Below are positions 8,229 through 15,718 of a DNA stretch of 35,616 bases, piece by piece. A program made the position numbers and the translations under genes. The stretch is from Candidatus Brocadiia bacterium (lineage in GTDB: Bacteria > Planctomycetota > PUPC01): assembly GCA_030605345.1 (NCBI GenBank), contig JAUWIN010000016.1:1-35616 (forward strand), in the 5' to 3' direction. The stretch's first letter is position 1; each line of letters starts with the position of its first letter. Under the pieces are notes generated by a model. That model was not told where the DNA came from, did not search any database, and saw only the letters and a list, made by a program, of their open reading frames with translations.

Positions 8229-8918
8229 TCAGACAGATGGGGCTTGGTGCTCTCCTGCCTCTTCACTTTTCGCGTACTGCTGAACCCGGCGGAGTATTTC
8301 GTCGGGGTCCTCGGTGAAAGAGATAAGCCTGCGGTCTTGCTCCTCGAGGTATCCTTTCTCGACTCCCTGTTTGAGCCAGTCGTATAGCCCGTGCCAGTAT
8401 TCTTCGCCAACCATGAAGACGGGGACCTTGTGCGATCGTTTGGTTTGGATGAGGGTCAGGGCGGTGAGGCATTCCTCGAGGGTGCCGTAGCCGCCGGGCA
8501 TGATGACGAAGCCATAGGCGTACTTGACGAACATCACTTTGCGAGTGAAGAAGTACCGGAAATCGAGCGATACGTTCGAATAGGGGTTGGGGGTCTGCTC
8601 TTCGGGCAGGCCGATGTTGAGCGCCACCGAGTTTGCGCCACCCGCGAGGGCTCCCTTGTTGGCGGCTTCCATGATGCCTGAACCGCCGCCCGACACGACG
8701 GAGTAGCCGGCGGCGCCAAGGGTTTCCGCGATGCGGACGGCCAGTTCGTAGTATCTGTCGCCGGGTTTGACCCGCGCCGAGCCATACATTGTTACGGCCG
8801 GCCCTATCTGTGCCATGGTTTCAAAGCCGCTGACGAGTTCCGACATCACGCGGAAGACGCGCCAGGTGTCGTCGAGTTCCAGCGCCGCCCGGTCCCCAGG
8901 TTTCACGGGGGTTGTCAT
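8229..8918 (-). CDS. LOG family protein (TIGR00730-type Rossmann fold)
   Basis: A 229-residue LOG/YgdH-type protein. The family includes cytokinin-activating nucleoside 5'-monophosphate phosphoribohydrolases and bacterial nucleotide 5'-monophosphate nucleosidases. The nucleotide-binding and catalytic motifs are present: SGGGSGIMEAANKGA and PGGYGTLEE. The family fold begins near residue 35 (GPAVTMYGSARV), so about 30 N-terminal residues are extra. The start ATG overlaps the stop of the yebC-like gene in ATGA (8915-8918), showing translational coupling. It is last in the TPR-YebC-LOG operon. Confidence 0.9.
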   Translation of the reverse strand: MTTPVKPGDRAALELDDTWRVFRVMSELVSGFETMAQIGPAVTMYGSARVKPGDRYYELAVRIAETLGAAGYSVVSGGGSGIMEAANKGALAGGANSVALNIGLPEEQTPNPYSNVSLDFRYFFTRKVMFVKYAYGFVIMPGGYGTLEECLTALTLIQTKRSHKVPVFMVGEEYWHGLYDWLKQGVEKGYLEEQDRRLISFTEDPDEILRRVQQYAKSEEAGEHQAPSV

Positions 8919-9661
8919 GTGATTTCCGCCATCAGTTCCGCGGTGATATCGAAGTTCGCCGAGACGTTTTGCACGTCCTCGTGGTCTTCGAGGGATCCCA
9001 TCAGTTTCAACACCTTCCGCGCCTCGTCCAGCGACGGGGTCGCGTTTTGCGTGGCCACGTTCGTAACCTGAGCGGTATCGAGGGAGATGGTGTTGTCAAT
9101 GAGCGCCTGTTTGACCTCGCTGAAGCCGGAGGGCTCGCAGGTAATTTCGTAGAAGTCGCCGAAGGACCGCATGTCGTCGGCGCCGGCTTCAAGGATGATT
9201 TCCATCAGCCTGTCTTCGTCGGCGGCGTCATGCCTGACGGAGAGGACGCCTTTCTTTCGGAACATCCATGCGACGCTTCCGGCACCCGCAAGTGAACTGC
9301 CGGCGTCTTCAAACAGTCTTCTAATCTCTGAACCGGTGCGGTTGCGGTTGTCGGTGAGAGTTTCCACCAGCAGGGCGACACCGCCCGGGCCGTATCCTTC
9401 GTACACCCCTTCCTCCAGGCTTTCGCCTTCGAGGTCGCCGGTGCCCTTGCGGATGGCGCGGTCGATTTTTTCTTTTGGCATGTTGACCGAGCGCGCGTCG
9501 TCGATGGCGTATTTGAGCCTGGTATTAATGTCGAGGTGGCCGCCGCCGATGCGGGCGGCGGACATGATGAGCCTGGCGCACTTCGAGAAGACCTTGCCCT
9601 TCTTTGCGTCGACGGCTGACTTTTGCCGCCTGACGGTGGCCCAGTGCGAGTGGCCTGACAT
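8915..9661 (-). CDS. YebC/PmpR family protein
   Basis: A 248-residue YebC/PmpR protein. Family members are described as DNA-binding regulators, and recently some as translation factors that relieve ribosome stalling; which role applies here cannot be told. The typical N-terminus MSGHSHWATVRRQKSAVDAKKGKVFSK is split below by family hallmarks such as NMPKEKIDRAIRKG, YEGYGPGGVALLVE and TDNRNRT. A purine-rich ribosome site GGAGGGAAGG (9666-9675) precedes the ATG. It is 18 bp downstream of the TPR gene and overlaps the LOG gene by 4 bp. Confidence 0.95.
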   Translation of the reverse strand: MSGHSHWATVRRQKSAVDAKKGKVFSKCARLIMSAARIGGGHLDINTRLKYAIDDARSVNMPKEKIDRAIRKGTGDLEGESLEEGVYEGYGPGGVALLVETLTDNRNRTGSEIRRLFEDAGSSLAGAGSVAWMFRKKGVLSVRHDAADEDRLMEIILEAGADDMRSFGDFYEITCEPSGFSEVKQALIDNTISLDTAQVTNVATQNATPSLDEARKVLKLMGSLEDHEDVQNVSANFDITAELMAEIT

Positions 9662-9679
9662 ATGGCCTTCCCTCCGCTG

Positions 9680-11434
9680 TTACGGCGCCTTGTTCAGGCT
9701 TTCAAGCTTTCGGCGAACCCCACTGGCGTCGGGGTCCAGTTCAAGCGAGCGCTTCCACTGTGTGCCCGCCTTTTCGGGCTGGCCCAGCGCCATGTACACG
9801 TCGCCGAGATGGTCCAGAATCGCGCTGTCCTGGCCCAACGCCGCAGCCTTCAACAGTTGTTTCAGCGCCTTTTTCTTGCACCCCTGCTTGAAATACACCC
9901 AGCCAAGGCTGTCGAGGTAGTATGGATTTCGGGGGTGCTTCTCGAGGGCTTTCTGAATCAGCCCCAGGGCCTTGTCCAAGTTGAGGCCGCGCTGGGCGTA
10001 GAACCATCCCAGGGCGTTGTTAACAGAAGGATTGTCGGGGAAGATTTTTTGGGCCTCGATCAGGACCTGTTCGGCCTCCTTGTGGCGGCCGGCATCGGTG
10101 TACACGATGCTCAGTTGTATCCTGTAGCGGGCGCTCTGATCTGTATCGGCGAGTTTTATGGCCCGGTGTAGATGTTTGACCGCTTTGCCTGTGTCGTCTC
10201 TCCGGCTGTGGAACAAGCCCAGTTCCGCGTGGCCGATAGCCTTGGAGCCGGGTATGTCGAGGATCTGGCGGAGGGCGTTTTCAGCTTCGGGATATTTTCC
10301 GGCCTCTTCGAGGACGGCGCACAGCTTGGTCCTATAGCGGATTGAGGTTTCGGGCTCAAGTTGGCGTATGCAACGGTTCAGTTGCTGCACCGCCTTGTCG
10401 GTCATGCCGAGTTTCTGGTACAGCGAGGCCAGTTTCATCCGAAGCCTCGCCTCGGTGTGACCGGCTGCGTTTTCGGCCGCATCCCTGAGGTATGGTTCGG
10501 CCTGCTCCAGCCGCCCGAGGCTCTCCAGCTCAGAGGCAATATCCTCGCAAAGACGTGGTGTGGCCGTCTGCGGGGTGTAGTACTTTACGAGCTTGAGCAG
10601 GCGGGTCTGGTGTAGTTTTTGGGCTGTTTCGGTGTCTCCGCACTTTTCGGCCAGTGCGGCGGCCTCCTTCAGCAGGGCGCTTCGCTGGCCCGGGCCGTTC
10701 CGATGGCTGATGTATGCCTGAAGTTCCTGCAGCGCCTGTTTCCACCTGCCGGTTGCTTTATATGCGTCGCAAAGTTGCTGATGCACTCGTCCATAGGTCG
10801 GCACAAGCCGCTTGACCTTGAGGAAGACACGGATGGCCTTTTCGTTCTCGCCCACCGCCCGATAGAAGCGGCCGAGACGCACGAGCGCATAGACCGGGCT
10901 GGGCGCCACCTCCGCGGCCTTTGTGTAGTATTCCACCGCCTTCCGTCTGTCACCGCGCTGCTCGAAGTTGACGGCGAGGCTGGTGTACGCCCTGGCTGCA
11001 AGGGCGGGATTGTGTTTCGCCTCCGTCGTCCGAATAGCAGCGAGCATTTCCTCGGCCGCCTTTTCGTGCTGGCCGGCGCCGAAGTACAACCTGGCTATGC
11101 CGTAACGGGCAACGAAACTGTCCGGTGAAAGCTTGAGCGCACGCTCGAAGTGCTGTCGGGACTTTCTGGGCGTGTGGAGCTTCTGGTCGCAAATCACGCC
11201 TATCCAGGTGTGGCTGGCGGCTGACTTCGGGTCGAACTCCACGGCCTGCTCGAGCCAGTGAACGGCTTCCGTGTACCGCTTAGCCTGCATCAGTTCAATG
11301 CCCACACAGAACGCGGCATACGCGTCCTGCGTTGCGGGCCGCGGTCGAGGGCCGGCCGATGCATAAGCGGTTGCAAAAAGCGCCGCAAGCAGGCACGCAG
11401 CACCAACCATTCTTGAAAGCGCTCGGTTCATCAT
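9680..11434 (-). CDS. Exported tetratricopeptide repeat protein
   Basis: A 584-residue protein with a signal peptide (MMNRALSRMVGAACLLAALFA..., cleavage likely after AYASA near residue 26) followed almost entirely by TPR units, at least a dozen. Examples are YTEAVHWLEQAVEFDPKSA, KAVEYYTKAAEVAPSPVYAL and KAGTQWKRSLELDP. Such solenoids are protein-binding scaffolds, and the signal peptide places it in the periplasm or outer-membrane region. No catalytic domain is visible, so the partner is unknown. A second ATG at 11431 is an equal start candidate; no strong ribosome site is seen. It heads an operon with the YebC- and LOG-type genes, and its promoter contains a palindrome (11476-11495). Confidence 0.9.
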   Translation of the reverse strand: MMNRALSRMVGAACLLAALFATAYASAGPRPRPATQDAYAAFCVGIELMQAKRYTEAVHWLEQAVEFDPKSAASHTWIGVICDQKLHTPRKSRQHFERALKLSPDSFVARYGIARLYFGAGQHEKAAEEMLAAIRTTEAKHNPALAARAYTSLAVNFEQRGDRRKAVEYYTKAAEVAPSPVYALVRLGRFYRAVGENEKAIRVFLKVKRLVPTYGRVHQQLCDAYKATGRWKQALQELQAYISHRNGPGQRSALLKEAAALAEKCGDTETAQKLHQTRLLKLVKYYTPQTATPRLCEDIASELESLGRLEQAEPYLRDAAENAAGHTEARLRMKLASLYQKLGMTDKAVQQLNRCIRQLEPETSIRYRTKLCAVLEEAGKYPEAENALRQILDIPGSKAIGHAELGLFHSRRDDTGKAVKHLHRAIKLADTDQSARYRIQLSIVYTDAGRHKEAEQVLIEAQKIFPDNPSVNNALGWFYAQRGLNLDKALGLIQKALEKHPRNPYYLDSLGWVYFKQGCKKKALKQLLKAAALGQDSAILDHLGDVYMALGQPEKAGTQWKRSLELDPDASGVRRKLESLNKAP

Positions 11435-11472
11435 TGGACGCTCAGGGTGTCACCTTGTTCAGACTATGCTCT

Positions 11473-11501
11473 ATTATGGCCGGGGCACCGGCCATTTTCA
11501 A
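11473..11501 (-). promoter_or_regulatory. Sigma-70-type promoter of the TPR-YebC-LOG operon
   Basis: On the minus strand TTGAAA (11496-11501), a 17-bp spacer and CATAAT (11473-11478). Transcription would start near 11466, giving a leader of about 32 nt to the ATG at 11434. Confidence 0.65.
11476..11495. promoter_or_regulatory. Interrupted palindrome inside the promoter, possible operator
   Basis: ATGGCCGG-GGCA-CCGGCCAT is a perfect inverted repeat with 8-bp arms and a 4-bp centre. It fills the spacer and overlaps the -10 of the TPR operon promoter, a position where a bound repressor would block polymerase. It could also be a simple hairpin; no second copy was noticed in the window. Confidence 0.45.
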
Positions 11502-11636
11502 CTCCGATATCAGTGCGCGATCCCTGAACACTCCCCGACGGCAAAGCCACCCTGAGGACCACGGCCGATTACTCCGGTAGAAGAGGCGTTCCATTGAGGC
11601 GCGTACGGCGGTGTTGCAATAGCTGTTTGACTGTTT

Positions 11637-12641
11637 TTAAGCGTTCTTGGAGTTGGTTGCTGGTTTGCGCTGCCCGGACCTCGAAGTTTTTCGCGTCATT
11701 TTCTTCTTTTCCTTCGTGTTGCGCACCCGCTTGACCTTGCCGGACGGCGTCTGCATCATTACTGCACCCGCGGCATCAGTGTTCCTGTGGCGCTCACGCT
11801 GCTTGCTCGTTGAAATGTTCAGCTTCTTGCTGCGGAGCTGTATAGCCTTTTTGAGTTCCTTTGTCGCTGCCTTCTTGCGAGCTCTGGCCTTGCGTCCCTG
11901 CCTGCGCTTCTTCCGCGACCGTTCTTTCTCTGCCTCCTGGGCCTGTCGCTCTTTTTCCTTCTGAATCTCTAACTGCTTCAACTTCTCAACGCCGGTGGGA
12001 CAAAGGCTTTTGATTGGACACCCCGCGCAGTCGAAATCCTCGGCTGTGCAGATTCTTTCGGCCAACATCTCGAACGCATGAAAGACTCTGGGTACCCTCG
12101 TATTGGGGGAAATGCGTCGAAGACCTCGCATCTGGGAGTGTGGTGGCCCCGGGCGGACCAGTTTCGTGCGCCTGGCGACCCTCAACAGCCCGGCGCCCTC
12201 GGGTAGCTTGCCGTAGTTCAGGTTGGCAAGCAGCAGTTCGCCAGACACCCGGCTTGGCATGACGTCGAGTTTCTTCAGCCTTGTCCCTGCCGCCTGTGGG
12301 TCCAAACCCATAATGTCGTCGAGATTCATAGCCTGGGAGTGGTTGAAAATGGCGGTGAGGGTGCTTCTGACAAGTTCGCCGACTCCCTGCGGGAAGCCCT
12401 TGCCCAAAATCCTGTCCAGATATTCGGCCTCGGAAACACGTGTCTCGTTCCAGTCCACGAATTCACGTTGCAGGCGGCGGAGGGCGCGCTCTGCCGGCGC
12501 TTCTTGCCCATCTTTGAGCAGCACCGTGAACAGGGCCTGCTCTACCGGCGGATGCGGCCTATATGGCTGGCGCTGGCCGAACTCTTGTTCTAGGATGCCA
12601 AGGATAGTCTTGAATCTTTCGGTGGCAGAGGTTCTTGCCAC
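11637..12641 (-). CDS. Endonuclease III-like (HhH-GPD/FeS) protein with basic tail, catalytic residues missing
   Basis: A 334-residue protein related to the endonuclease III/MutY base-excision family. The first 215 residues give an HhH-GPD fold ending in a C-x6-C-x2-C-x5-C iron-sulfur loop (C198, C205, C208, C214). The catalytic positions are changed. Where relatives have LPGVGRKTA this protein has LDVMPSRVSG (residues 125-134), losing the lysine; where they have VDTHVLRV it has EGAGLLRV (148-155), losing the aspartate. Residues 220-334 are extremely rich in Lys and Arg and probably disordered, suited to binding nucleic acid. The start is GTG with GAGGG five bases upstream. I infer a non-enzymatic or altered-chemistry DNA-binding protein. 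Confidence 0.8.
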   Translation of the reverse strand: MARTSATERFKTILGILEQEFGQRQPYRPHPPVEQALFTVLLKDGQEAPAERALRRLQREFVDWNETRVSEAEYLDRILGKGFPQGVGELVRSTLTAIFNHSQAMNLDDIMGLDPQAAGTRLKKLDVMPSRVSGELLLANLNYGKLPEGAGLLRVARRTKLVRPGPPHSQMRGLRRISPNTRVPRVFHAFEMLAERICTAEDFDCAGCPIKSLCPTGVEKLKQLEIQKEKERQAQEAEKERSRKKRRQGRKARARKKAATKELKKAIQLRSKKLNISTSKQRERHRNTDAAGAVMMQTPSGKVKRVRNTKEKKKMTRKTSRSGQRKPATNSKNA

Positions 12642-12678
12642 TTAATCCCTCTAACACGTCCAAGGCGCCATCCCGTTT

Positions 12679-12707
12679 ATTATAAACAGAAACGCCCCAA
12701 AAGTCAA
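12679..12707 (-). promoter_or_regulatory. Sigma-70-type promoter of the endonuclease III-like gene
   Basis: On the minus strand TTGACT (12702-12707), a 17-bp spacer and a perfect TATAAT (12679-12684). The predicted start near 12672 leaves a leader of about 31 nt to the GTG at 12641. Confidence 0.75.
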
Positions 12708-12787
12708 ACCGATTGACCGAGCCCCAACGCCGGCCATGCATCCTGTGGTGCCTCGCGAAACTGGGCGGGCCAATGCGCCGCTCGCCG

Positions 12788-14272
12788 CTATCGCCATGTC
12801 CTCCTTGTGAACAAGACCAGCACCGGAAGGATTTCGAGACGGCCTGCGACCATTCCGATTATGTAGGTAAGCTTGATCAGCGGATGGAGTTGGGCCATCT
12901 CCCCAGCCGTGATGTAGCACGGGCCGACGTTGTTCAAAACGGAGAACATCCCGGAGGCAGATTCCAACGGACCGTGGGTAGAGAGGAGCGCCGTCACTCC
13001 GCTGCCAATGACGAGCAGCATCACCCAGGCAAAGAAGAGCGCCGCCACCCGGTGAACTTCCTCCACGTCGATCCGCTCGCCGTCGAGCAGGACAAGATTG
13101 ACGGCTGAACGGCCGTGAACGATCCGCCTGACCTGCCGCCCCACCATCTTGAATAGTATGCACACCCGTAGGACCTTGAACCCGCCACTGGTAGAGCCTA
13201 CGCAGCCGCCGACGACCATCAGAACGAGGAAGGCCTGCTTCGCCAGCGGGGAGAAGTATGCCCCGCCGATGTCCCTGGTCGCAAAGCCCGCGGTTGTCAG
13301 CATGGAGACGACCTGGAAGGCGGAGTGTCGGAAGTTGTCGTGGGCGTTTTCAAAGCCGCACTTCGCAAAGTGCTCCGCCGTCACCAGGATGGTGGCGCCG
13401 GCCAGGAACGTCCAGAACAGTCTGACTTCAGCGCTGTCCCACAGGGCGCGGATGCCGCCGGTGAATACGCGGTAATGGATGAAAAAGTTCAGCCCACCCA
13501 GCACCATGGCGAAGACGATGGTGTACTCTATCAGAACGAAATGGGGATGGCCGACCTGCGCGTAATAACCGATGTTGGCGTCGTGAGATGAGAACCCGCC
13601 GGTGCAGACCGACGTGAGCGAGTGAACCACCACGTCGAAAAGCGGGACCCCCTCGAGGAACAACAAGCCCGCGATGAGCACGGTGAAGCCGGCGTAAATC
13701 GACCACAGAATCTTCAACGTATGGAACAGACCGGGTGCCGGTCGCCTGGAAAAGACCTTGTGGCTCTCGGCACCGAACAGGGTGTGTGCCGAGCTCAGGC
13801 TCGAGACCACAAAGAGGAACAAAGCAACTATGCCCAGCCCGCCGACCCATTGCATCAGGGCTCGCCAGAATAGAATGCTCCGCGGTATCTGGTCGAGCCC
13901 GCTGAGCATGGTGATGCCCGTGGTGGTGAACCCGCTGACCGCCTCGAAAAACGAGTCGAGATAGTTCAGTCCAAGCCCTAAGTGGAAGGGTATCGCTCCG
14001 ATAGCGGAGACCACGACCCAGCCCAGCACGCCCAGCAGCATGGCGCCGCGCAAGTTGAGCGGCTGCAAACGGTGGCGGCGCTTGAGCACCAACCCCAGCG
14101 CCATCGCGAGCACGGCCGGCACCAAGTAGCAGAGCGGCAAGACCTCGCCGCGCCCTGTCCGCGCATAAATCAGAAGCGGGACCAGCGGCACCAACAGCAC
14201 GAACCCCACCGTCCACAACAGAGCGCCGAGGTGCCCAAGAACCGGTGACAGAAAAATGAAGCGGTTACGCAT
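12788..14272 (-). CDS. TrkH family potassium uptake protein
   Basis: An integral-membrane potassium translocation subunit of about 494 residues. Its four pore-loop repeats show selectivity-filter segments SGFTTTGIT, TSVCTGGFSS, TTAGFATRD and LNNVGP. Multiple hydrophobic helices fill the rest, and a conserved GGCVGSTSGGFKVLR segment precedes the cytoplasmic RIVHGR region. Such channels work with a cytosolic TrkA/KtrA RCK subunit, which is not in the window. I chose the ATG at 14272 (MRNRFIFLSP), with GGTGGGG just upstream; the ATG at 14290 would lie only about 8 nt from the predicted transcript start. It is a single-gene unit. Confidence 0.92.
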   Translation of the reverse strand: MRNRFIFLSPVLGHLGALLWTVGFVLLVPLVPLLIYARTGRGEVLPLCYLVPAVLAMALGLVLKRRHRLQPLNLRGAMLLGVLGWVVVSAIGAIPFHLGLGLNYLDSFFEAVSGFTTTGITMLSGLDQIPRSILFWRALMQWVGGLGIVALFLFVVSSLSSAHTLFGAESHKVFSRRPAPGLFHTLKILWSIYAGFTVLIAGLLFLEGVPLFDVVVHSLTSVCTGGFSSHDANIGYYAQVGHPHFVLIEYTIVFAMVLGGLNFFIHYRVFTGGIRALWDSAEVRLFWTFLAGATILVTAEHFAKCGFENAHDNFRHSAFQVVSMLTTAGFATRDIGGAYFSPLAKQAFLVLMVVGGCVGSTSGGFKVLRVCILFKMVGRQVRRIVHGRSAVNLVLLDGERIDVEEVHRVAALFFAWVMLLVIGSGVTALLSTHGPLESASGMFSVLNNVGPCYITAGEMAQLHPLIKLTYIIGMVAGRLEILPVLVLFTRRTWR

Positions 14273-14304
14273 GAGACCCCACCAGACCATCAGCGGTCGG
14301 ATAA

Positions 14305-14333
14305 AGCATAAGCAGCTCGTCGGGAACCGTCAA
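14305..14333 (-). promoter_or_regulatory. Sigma-70-type promoter of trkH
   Basis: On the minus strand TTGACG (14328-14333), a 17-bp spacer and TATGCT (14305-14310). The predicted start near 14298 fits translation from ATG 14272 better than from 14290. Confidence 0.6.
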
Positions 14334-14397
14334 CTTTTGTTCCGGCCCGGCTAAGCCGCGTCTCGTTAGTGAGTGTGACGCCATCGACCCGCCGCCC

Positions 14398-15228
14398 CTA
14401 CTGAGCAGGCACGAGGGTAAGAAGAACAATCTCTGGCCGACAGTTGAAACGGACAGGCGGAGTGATGGTGCCCAAGCCGCGTGAGACGAACACTTGTGTG
14501 TGCGGCGCCTGGACCAGCCCTTCCCGGTATTTCTGGCCGTAGCGCGACGGGATCATGGGAGCGCCCCAGAATGGGATGATGACCTGTCCGCCGTGCGTAT
14601 GGCCGCTCAAGACGAGACGGACGCGGGCGTCGGTGATGGTCTCGGCGTAGTCCGGATTGTGCGAGAGCAGGATGGCCGCCTCGCCAGAGCCACAATCTCC
14701 CAGGGCCGCCTTCAGGTCCTGGCGGCCCGTCCACAGGTCGTCCACCCCGCACAGGCGCAGCCGCGCCCCATCTTTCTCCAGCCATACACCGGCGCTGTTG
14801 AACTCGGGGATGCTGGCCTGCTCCAGCGCGGCGCGGGTGCGCGGCGCGCTTTCCCAATGGTCGTGGTTGCCGAGGACGGCATACACCCCCATCGGCGCGT
14901 GCAGTCGGGCCAACTCGGCGATGCACGGCTCGATGTAGTCCGGCTCGCGGTGCACGAAGTCGCCGGCCAGAGCGATGATGTCCGGCGCCAGTCCCATTGT
15001 GTCCTCGACAATCGACCGGACGAACCCGATGCCCCAGAAGGGGCCGTGGTGGATGTCGGCGACCAGCGCGATGGTGGTCCCGTCGAACGCGCGGGGCAGT
15101 TTCGGCACGCCGACCGTCCGGCGGGAAATGCCGTAGAAACGCGCCTCGGCGAACGGATACGCCCCCATCGCCACGCACGCTCCCACACCGCCGAGCAGGG
15201 CGCGCTTCAGGAACTTCCGCCGACTCAT
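14398..15228 (-). CDS. Tat-exported metallophosphoesterase (YkuE-like)
   Basis: A calcineurin-like phosphoesterase of 276 residues. The N-terminus MSRRKFLKRALLGGVGACVAM is split by the twin-arginine motif RRKFLK plus a hydrophobic stretch, so it is exported folded by the Tat system. The dinuclear metal site motifs follow in order: ADIHHG (D-x-H), AGDFVHR, GNHDHWE, LLSHNPD and SGHTHGGQ. The layout resembles YkuE-type enzymes, which act on phospholipid or UDP-sugar lipid substrates; the substrate here is unknown. ATG 15228 is chosen for the Tat signal and the upstream GGAAG; the open frame extends to 15405 without support and across the predicted promoter. Confidence 0.9.
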   Translation of the reverse strand: MSRRKFLKRALLGGVGACVAMGAYPFAEARFYGISRRTVGVPKLPRAFDGTTIALVADIHHGPFWGIGFVRSIVEDTMGLAPDIIALAGDFVHREPDYIEPCIAELARLHAPMGVYAVLGNHDHWESAPRTRAALEQASIPEFNSAGVWLEKDGARLRLCGVDDLWTGRQDLKAALGDCGSGEAAILLSHNPDYAETITDARVRLVLSGHTHGGQVIIPFWGAPMIPSRYGQKYREGLVQAPHTQVFVSRGLGTITPPVRFNCRPEIVLLTLVPAQ

Positions 15229-15283
15229 CGTCTTCCGAAACTGATCCTTCAAAGCCCCACTTCTCCGAGCCACTGCAATCCAC

Positions 15284-15312
15284 AGAATACTGCACGAGGG
15301 CGGCCGGGTCAA
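15284..15312 (-). promoter_or_regulatory. Sigma-70-type promoter of the metallophosphoesterase gene
   Basis: On the minus strand TTGACC (15307-15312), a 17-bp spacer and TATTCT (15284-15289). The predicted start near 15277 leaves a leader of about 49 nt to ATG 15228, supporting the shorter start. Confidence 0.6.
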
Positions 15313-15655
15313 ACCAGTGTCTACCCGCGGAATGGCTGTTTGGATTCCCAACCCGACGGTTGAGGTGTTTGAGCGGTCAGTGACAGGGATGAGAGTGGGT
15401 CCCAAGGTCGGACGCTACGGAAACGGCGTGCTCTGGGCCGCCAGCCGCGGCTGAGGAAGAATGGCGAACGTGGCGGGCCAGTCGGGCGTCGGTGTGGCAG
15501 ACTCGCCACCGCACCGCCTCTGCATGTTGCCGGGTCATATTAGACGTTAGACGAAACACAGTTTCTTGGCCAAGTTCGACCCCTACATTTGTTTCACTAA
15601 CCATTGGTCTGCCCGGTGGTTATGGAGGTCCGGCTAATTTTTTCCTAGATTTTTC

Positions 15656-15683
15656 TTGACAACTGCCGGTTAGGGGGTAATAT
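15656..15683 (+). promoter_or_regulatory. Sigma-70-type promoter of the feo locus
   Basis: TTGACA (15656-15661), a 16-bp spacer and TATAAT-like TAATAT (15678-15683). The start would be near 15690, 29 nt before the ATG. The spacer and -10 contain GGTTAGGGGGTAAT, a short TTA/TAA dyad, where a DtxR-type repressor could bind to control itself. That resemblance to iron boxes is too weak to call as an operator. Confidence 0.65.
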
Positions 15684-15718
15684 GTTTGAGGAATAAAACT
15701 TTCGCGCGGATGTGAGCC

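Larger units (their letters stand above)
15229..15718. other. Divergent intergenic region, metallophosphoesterase / iron regulator
   Basis: This stretch of 490 bp holds one promoter for each divergent gene (15284-15312 minus, 15656-15683 plus). Between them, about 15313-15655, I see no gene, only a short direct repeat TTAGACG TTAGACG near 15540-15553 and an AT-rich stretch just before the plus-strand promoter. Confidence 0.55.

Noticed and set aside
15660..15700. DtxR/IdeR-type operator at the feo promoter
   Set aside because: Only a short TTA-N5-TAA dyad is present; the 19-bp iron-box consensus is not matched well enough to call.
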